Origin: Hydrogenophaga taeniospiralis CCUG 15921
Lineage (GTDB): Bacteria > Pseudomonadota > Gammaproteobacteria > Burkholderiales > Burkholderiaceae_C
Direction: 5' to 3'
NCBI RefSeq assembly: GCF_001592305.1
Contig: NZ_BCWR01000001.1
Span: forward strand, 558,001-622,000
DNA length: 64,000 nt
A program made the position numbers and the translations under genes. Below the pieces are notes generated by a model. The model searched no databases, had not been told where the DNA came from, and saw only the letters and a program-made list of their open reading frames with translations. Of the stretch, positions 59,950-64,000 are shown piece by piece; position 1 is the stretch's first letter, and each line of letters opens with the position of its first letter.

Positions 59950-61236
59950 ATGTTCCAAGACCAGATCACCCCACCCATGAGCGCGGCGCGGGCGCGCGAG
60001 ATCGCCACCGCCTTCGACCTACGCGCCCTGCCCGCCGACTTCCTGGCCAACCCCTACCCTGTGTACACCGCCCTGCGCGAGCACGAGCCGGTGCGCCACA
60101 TGCCCGACGGCTCGGTGTTCATCACCCGCTACGCCGACCTGGTGGCGGTGTACCGCGACGCGGCCACCTTCAGCTCCGACAAACACGTGGAGTTCGCGCC
60201 CAAGTACGGCGCGGGTTCGGCGCTGTACGAGCACCACACCACCAGCCTGGTGTTCAACGACCCGCCGCTGCACACCCGCGTGCGCAAACTCATCATGGGC
60301 GCCCTCACCCGCCGCGCCATCGCCGACATGGAGTCCGGCCTGGTCGCCTTGGTGGACAGCCTGCTCGATGCCATCGAAGCCCGGGGGGGCGGCGACCTGA
60401 TCGAGGATTTCGCCTCGGCCATTCCGGTGGAGATCATCGGCAACCTGCTGGGCGTGCCGCACGCCGACCGCGGGCCGCTGCGCGCCTGGTCGCTCGCCAT
60501 CCTGGGCGCGCTGGAGCCGGTGGTGTCGCCCGCGCAGCACGCGCTGGGCAACCGGAGCGTGAGCGAGATGCTGGTGTACCTGCGCACCCTGGTGGCCGAG
60601 CGCCGGCAGCGCCCCGGCGACCCGGAGCGTGACGTGCTCACGCGCCTGATCCAGGGTGAGGTAGATGGCGAAAGGCTCAGCGAAGTCGAGTTGCTGCAGA
60701 ACTGCATCTTCCTGCTCAACGCCGGCCACGAAACCACCACCAACCTGATCGGCAACGGCCTGATCCTGCTCGAAGAGTTCCCGGCCGCCAAAGCCGGCCT
60801 GCTGGCCGACCTGCGGGCCACGGCCAGCGAGGCCGCCGCGCAGGAACAGCTGCTCACGCTCGCGGTGGACGAGTTCCTGCGCTTCGAGTCGTCCAACCAG
60901 CTCGGCAACCGGCGGGCCTTGAAGCCCACACAGGTGGGTAACGTGGACCTGCCCGAAGGCGCGCTGGTCACGCTGTGCATCGGCGCGGCCAACCGCGATC
61001 CGGCGCAGTTCGCCCGGCCCGAGACGCTGGACCTGAAACGCGAGGGCAACAAACATCTGGCGTTCGGCTTCGGCATCCACCAATGCGCGGGCCTGAGCCT
61101 GGCGCGGCTCGAAGGCCGCATCGCCATCGGCCGCTTTCTGCAGCGCTTTCCGGACTACCGGCTCAGCCAGGCGCCAGTGCGCGGCGGTCGAGCGCGCTTT
61201 CGCGGTTTCCTGGGCGCGCCGTTCAGCGTGAGCTGA
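59950..61236 (+). CDS. Cytochrome P450
   Basis: A 428-residue soluble bacterial P450. The haem-thiolate signature is FGFGIHQCAGLSLARLE, with the I-helix oxygen-binding motif NAGHETTTN. The K-helix region is DEFLRFESSNQLGNR, with Arg present but shifted from the typical ExxR. Class I P450s need ferredoxin partners, none of which is adjacent. The substrate is unknown. The start at 59950 follows an ACAATGGCCGCACG leader. Confidence 0.92.
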   Translation: MFQDQITPPMSAARAREIATAFDLRALPADFLANPYPVYTALREHEPVRHMPDGSVFITRYADLVAVYRDAATFSSDKHVEFAPKYGAGSALYEHHTTSLVFNDPPLHTRVRKLIMGALTRRAIADMESGLVALVDSLLDAIEARGGGDLIEDFASAIPVEIIGNLLGVPHADRGPLRAWSLAILGALEPVVSPAQHALGNRSVSEMLVYLRTLVAERRQRPGDPERDVLTRLIQGEVDGERLSEVELLQNCIFLLNAGHETTTNLIGNGLILLEEFPAAKAGLLADLRATASEAAAQEQLLTLAVDEFLRFESSNQLGNRRALKPTQVGNVDLPEGALVTLCIGAANRDPAQFARPETLDLKREGNKHLAFGFGIHQCAGLSLARLEGRIAIGRFLQRFPDYRLSQAPVRGGRARFRGFLGAPFSVS

Positions 61237-61256
61237 GCGGCACCCACCGGACCGGA

Positions 61257-62546
61257 TCAGCCGGCCGCGACCGGTGGCCCACCCACCGTGCCGTGCGGGT
61301 CCACCCCCGCCTCGGGGGTTTGTGCCAGCGCCTGCGCCAGGGTCATCTGCGACCAGCGGCTTTCGGACCAGAAGCGCGCGTTGCCGGCGTTGCGCGCCAG
61401 CAGCAGGCGGTCCAGCAGGGGCGCCATCGGGGTCGCCGCCGGGTCCACCAGCAGCACGTAGCGCTCGTCCTCTTCGTCCAGCCGGCCCAGCCAGTCCAGC
61501 CCCACCAGCGCCGCCACCGGCTCTTCGAGCTGGAGTGGGTCCACCCGCAGCACCTGGGCCAACGATGCCAGAGCCAGGCCTTTGGGCGCGTCGTCGCGCA
61601 CACGGTGCAACTGCTGCAGCAGTTCCAGCGCGAGCTGGAAGTTCCAGCCCGGGGAGTCACCGCGCCGCGCCACGCCCGAGAGCAGGCTGGGCAGGTAGGC
61701 GGCCACCACCGCGCCCAGCAGCACGATCACCCAGGCCACGTAAAACCACACCAGCAGGATCGGCACAGTGGCGAAGGTGCCGTACACCACCGAATACGTG
61801 GGCACCTGCGCCAGGTACAGAGCCAGCGCCTTCTTGGCCAGTTCCAGGCCGATGGCCACGAAGGCGCCACCCACCAGCGCATGGCTCCAGCGCACGTGGG
61901 TGTTGGGCACGTAGCGGTAGAGCGCGGCCAGCCCGCCCGTCACCAGCGCGAACTGCACCGAGTCCAGCAGCAGGCGGATGCCGCCCGGCATGAACGACAC
62001 CACGCCGCGCGAGACGGTCAGGGCGTAGGAGGTGGCGGTGAGGCTGCCGGCCAGCAGCAGCGGCCCCAGGGTCAGCACCGCCCAGTACACCAGCACGCGC
62101 TGGGTCAGGGAACGCGCCTGGCGCACGCGCCAGATGTCGTTGAGCTTGCGGTCGATGGTGAGGATCAGGGCCAGCGCGGTCACCAGCAGCACCAGCGCGC
62201 CGGCCCAGCCCATCTGTCCGGCCTTGCTGGCGAACTGGTTGAGGTAGCTCAGCACCTGCTTGGCGATGTTGTCGGGCACCAGGCTCTGGATCAGCCAGCG
62301 CTGCAGCGTGGCCTGCAGCCGGTCGAACATGGGGAAGGCGCTGAAGATGGCCAGGGCCACGGTGAACAGCGGCACCAGCGAGATGGTGGTGGTGAAAGTC
62401 AGGCTGCTGGCGGTCACGCCCAGACGGTCTTCGCGAAAGCGTTCGCGCAGCGTGAAAGCGGTGTTGCGCCAGGGGAATTTCAGCGTGTCGCGCCACAGTT
62501 CGCGCAAGAGGGTTTCCATCGTCCGCAGACGCTCGATCAGGGTCAT
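61257..62546 (-). CDS. YihY/BrkB-family membrane protein
   Basis: A 429-residue protein. The YihY core (residues 25-300) has about six helices: DRLGVTASSLTFTTTISLVPLFTVALAIFS near the start, PNTHVRWSHALVGGAFVAIG and YGTFATVPILLVWFYVAWVIVLLGA. The C-terminal 120 residues are a soluble winged-helix-like extension seen in many proteobacterial homologues. Function is uncertain; the RNase BN label is historical and wrong. Alternative start at 62519. Confidence 0.88.
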   Translation of the reverse strand: MTLIERLRTMETLLRELWRDTLKFPWRNTAFTLRERFREDRLGVTASSLTFTTTISLVPLFTVALAIFSAFPMFDRLQATLQRWLIQSLVPDNIAKQVLSYLNQFASKAGQMGWAGALVLLVTALALILTIDRKLNDIWRVRQARSLTQRVLVYWAVLTLGPLLLAGSLTATSYALTVSRGVVSFMPGGIRLLLDSVQFALVTGGLAALYRYVPNTHVRWSHALVGGAFVAIGLELAKKALALYLAQVPTYSVVYGTFATVPILLVWFYVAWVIVLLGAVVAAYLPSLLSGVARRGDSPGWNFQLALELLQQLHRVRDDAPKGLALASLAQVLRVDPLQLEEPVAALVGLDWLGRLDEEDERYVLLVDPAATPMAPLLDRLLLARNAGNARFWSESRWSQMTLAQALAQTPEAGVDPHGTVGGPPVAAG

Positions 62547-62614
62547 CCCGGTATCATCCCAGATTGTCCATGGGGCGCACTTCCGGTGCCGGTGCCCCAC
62601 CAACCGCCCCCTCC

Positions 62615-63091
62615 ATGCCCGCCGCCCTGCACACCCCTTCGTCGCCCGCCTCGCCCGGCGTCTCGTTCACCCGCTGGCTTGCCGTGGGCAGCCTGCTGGG
62701 TCTGATCGTGCTGGGCCTGGCCTGGGAACTCTGGCTCGCACCGCTGCGCCCGGGCGGCTCCTGGCTGGTGCTCAAGGTGCTGCCGCTCACCCTGCCGCTG
62801 GCCGGCTTGCTGAAGAACCGCATGTACACCTACCGCTGGCTCAGCCTGCTGGTGTGGGTCTATTTCACCGAAGGCGCGGTGCGCGCCACCAGCGACAGCG
62901 GGCTGTCCGCCGCACTGGCCGGCATCGAGGTGCTGCTGTGCGTGGCGCTGTTCGTGGCCTGCGCGCTGCACGTGCGCATGCGTCTGCGCGCCGCGGGCAA
63001 GGAGGCGGTGGAAGCCGACAAGGCCCGCCACGCCGCCGCCACCGGTGCCGCGGCCGACCCGGTCCAACCCACGCCCCAGGTGCAGAAATGA
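62615..63091 (+). CDS. DUF2069 membrane protein
   Basis: A 158-residue protein with four hydrophobic helices (LAVGSLLGLIVLGLAWELWL, LLKVLPLTLPLAGLLKNRMYTYRWLSLLVWVYFTEG, LAGIEVLLCVALFVACAL). LKNRMYTYRW...YFTEGAVRA is the DUF2069 hallmark. The ATG at 62615 is preferred; one at 62570 would leave almost no room for the divergent YihY promoter. The gene ends in ATGA overlapping the next one. Confidence 0.8.
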   Translation: MPAALHTPSSPASPGVSFTRWLAVGSLLGLIVLGLAWELWLAPLRPGGSWLVLKVLPLTLPLAGLLKNRMYTYRWLSLLVWVYFTEGAVRATSDSGLSAALAGIEVLLCVALFVACALHVRMRLRAAGKEAVEADKARHAAATGAAADPVQPTPQVQK

Positions 63092-64000
63092 TCACGCTGC
63101 TGAACGACCTGCGACAGATCGTGGGTGCACCCCATGTGCTCACGCACGAAGACCCTGCCACCGATCTGAGCGCCTGGGAACGGGACTGGCGCCAGCGTGC
63201 CCATGGCCGGGCCCTGGCCGTGGTGCGCCCGGGCAGCACGGCCGAGGTGGCCGCGGTGGTGAAAGCCTGCGCCGCCGCAGGCGCGTCCATCGTGCCGCAG
63301 GGCGGCAACACCGGCCTGGTGGTGGGCTCGGTGCCCGATGACAGCGGCACGCAGGTGGTGCTCAGCCTCACGCGGCTGAACGCGGTGCGCGACATCGACG
63401 GCGCCAACCTCACCATGACGGTGGAAGCCGGCTGCGTGTTGCAGACGCTGCAGGAAACGGCCGAGAAAGCCGGCTTCCTGTTCCCGCTCTCGCTCGCGGC
63501 CGAAGGCAGCTGCACCATCGGCGGCAACCTCGCCGCCAACGCCGGCGGCACCCAGGTGGTGCGCTATGGCAACGCGCGCGAACTCTGCCTGGGACTGGAA
63601 GTCGTCACCGCGCAGGGCGAGGTGTGGCACGGCCTGACCGGCCTGCGCAAGGACAACACCGGCTACGACCTGCGTGACCTGTTCATCGGCAGCGAAGGCA
63701 CGCTGGGCATCATCACGGCGGCCACCATGAAGCTCTACCCGCTGCCCGCGGCCACGCTCACGGCCTGGGCCGCCGTGCCCTCGCTGGAGACGGCGGTGGC
63801 CCTGCTCGGCCTGGCGCACCAGCACCTGGGCGCGGGCCTCACCGGCTTCGAGGTCATGGGCCAATTCGCGCTGAGCCTGGTGGCGAAACACTTTCCGCAG
63901 CAGCGCGTGCCGCTATGGGAAGACTCACCCTACTGCGTACTTCTTGAGAACAGCGACAGCGAGTCCGAAGCCCACGCGCGTGCGCAGTTCGAGCGCCTGC
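63088..64000 (+). CDS. FAD-linked D-2-hydroxyacid dehydrogenase, 3' end outside the window
   Basis: About 304 residues are visible. The FAD-binding PCMH domain shows VVRPGSTAEVAAVVKACAAAG, PQGGNTGLVVG (phosphate-binding loop) and GGNLAANAGGTQVVRYGNARELCLGLEVV, then LFIGSEGTLGIITAA. This is the GlcD / D-2-hydroxyglutarate dehydrogenase branch, which oxidises a 2-hydroxyacid and passes electrons to the electron-transfer chain. It is translationally coupled to the DUF2069 gene. The C-terminal substrate domain is cut off. Confidence 0.9.
   Translation, partial: MITLLNDLRQIVGAPHVLTHEDPATDLSAWERDWRQRAHGRALAVVRPGSTAEVAAVVKACAAAGASIVPQGGNTGLVVGSVPDDSGTQVVLSLTRLNAVRDIDGANLTMTVEAGCVLQTLQETAEKAGFLFPLSLAAEGSCTIGGNLAANAGGTQVVRYGNARELCLGLEVVTAQGEVWHGLTGLRKDNTGYDLRDLFIGSEGTLGIITAATMKLYPLPAATLTAWAAVPSLETAVALLGLAHQHLGAGLTGFEVMGQFALSLVAKHFPQQRVPLWEDSPYCVLLENSDSESEAHARAQFERL

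Noticed and set aside
1-64000. tRNA, rRNA, CRISPR arrays, prophage
   Set aside because: No cloverleaf arms, regular repeat-spacer series or phage structural genes were noticed on reading; a tRNAscan, CRISPR finder and prophage search would settle this.

Overview
The window is high-GC bacterial chromosome whose gene families and synteny point to the Burkholderiales, most likely Comamonadaceae (a Hydrogenophaga- or Acidovorax-like organism). This is inferred from the tripartite tricarboxylate (Tct) and TRAP transporters, the DUF2917/MocR pair and the interspersed C-rich intergenic repeats. No rRNA, tRNA, CRISPR array or prophage was seen. Both edges cut genes: a PLP dehydratase on the left and a flavin dehydrogenase on the right.

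Layout. (1) 1-8229: amino-acid catabolism. A five-gene minus-strand operon encodes a HAD hydrolase, an APH-fold kinase, an AGXT2L-like class III PLP enzyme, an Lrp regulator and a DAO-type oxidoreductase. A divergent omega-transaminase with a second Lrp regulator follows. (2) 8345-13569: the tctDE two-component system and the tctCBA citrate/tricarboxylate transporter. (3) 13572-14645: a RES-type toxin with an Xre/MbcA/ParS-like antitoxin. (4) 14834-18484: a surface O-acyltransferase with an SGNH domain and a ComEC-like metallo-beta-lactamase-fold protein. (5) 18484-22259: an array of small, lower-GC, minus-strand genes separated by attC-type sites, read here as an integron cassette array without an integrase. 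The position where the integrase would be expected contains an IS3-family element (22422-23667).

(6) 23867-28716: a VOC protein, a truncated KdpD-like sensor, a KdpE-like regulator and the Kup potassium transporter. (7) 28769-30711: an EamA transporter and an unusual HTH / zinc ribbon / J-domain protein. (8) 30829-36079: a TetR regulator and an operon for a TRAP transporter, a type II dehydroquinase and a shikimate/quinate dehydrogenase. The likely next step, 3-dehydroshikimate to protocatechuate, is encoded at 42041-43984 as two separate genes under a divergent IclR regulator. Together they suggest quinate/shikimate catabolism. (9) 36073-41955: assorted genes, including a His-tailed EamA transporter, a LysR regulator divergent from a Zn-ligand-poor MBL protein plus a DsbA-like protein, and a YebC protein.

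(10) 45041-53382: mostly housekeeping (rhomboid, TPR membrane protein, MFS carrier, aroC, CBS protein, homoserine sulfhydrylase, alpha/beta hydrolase). (11) 53386-59887: a DUF2917 gene and a MocR regulator pointing away from each other. Between them lies about 4.4 kb carrying a large periplasmic-propeller histidine kinase and remnants of a related kinase, bounded by two copies of a 40-bp promoter-like repeat. (12) 59950-64000: cytochrome P450, YihY-type membrane protein, DUF2069 protein and a partial FAD-linked 2-hydroxyacid dehydrogenase.

The most interesting parts are the integron-like array with its attI-like leader ORF, the kinase/phospho-lyase operon, and the duplicated regulatory repeat around the sensor-kinase insert. 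All functions are read from the sequence by eye; no database search was run.
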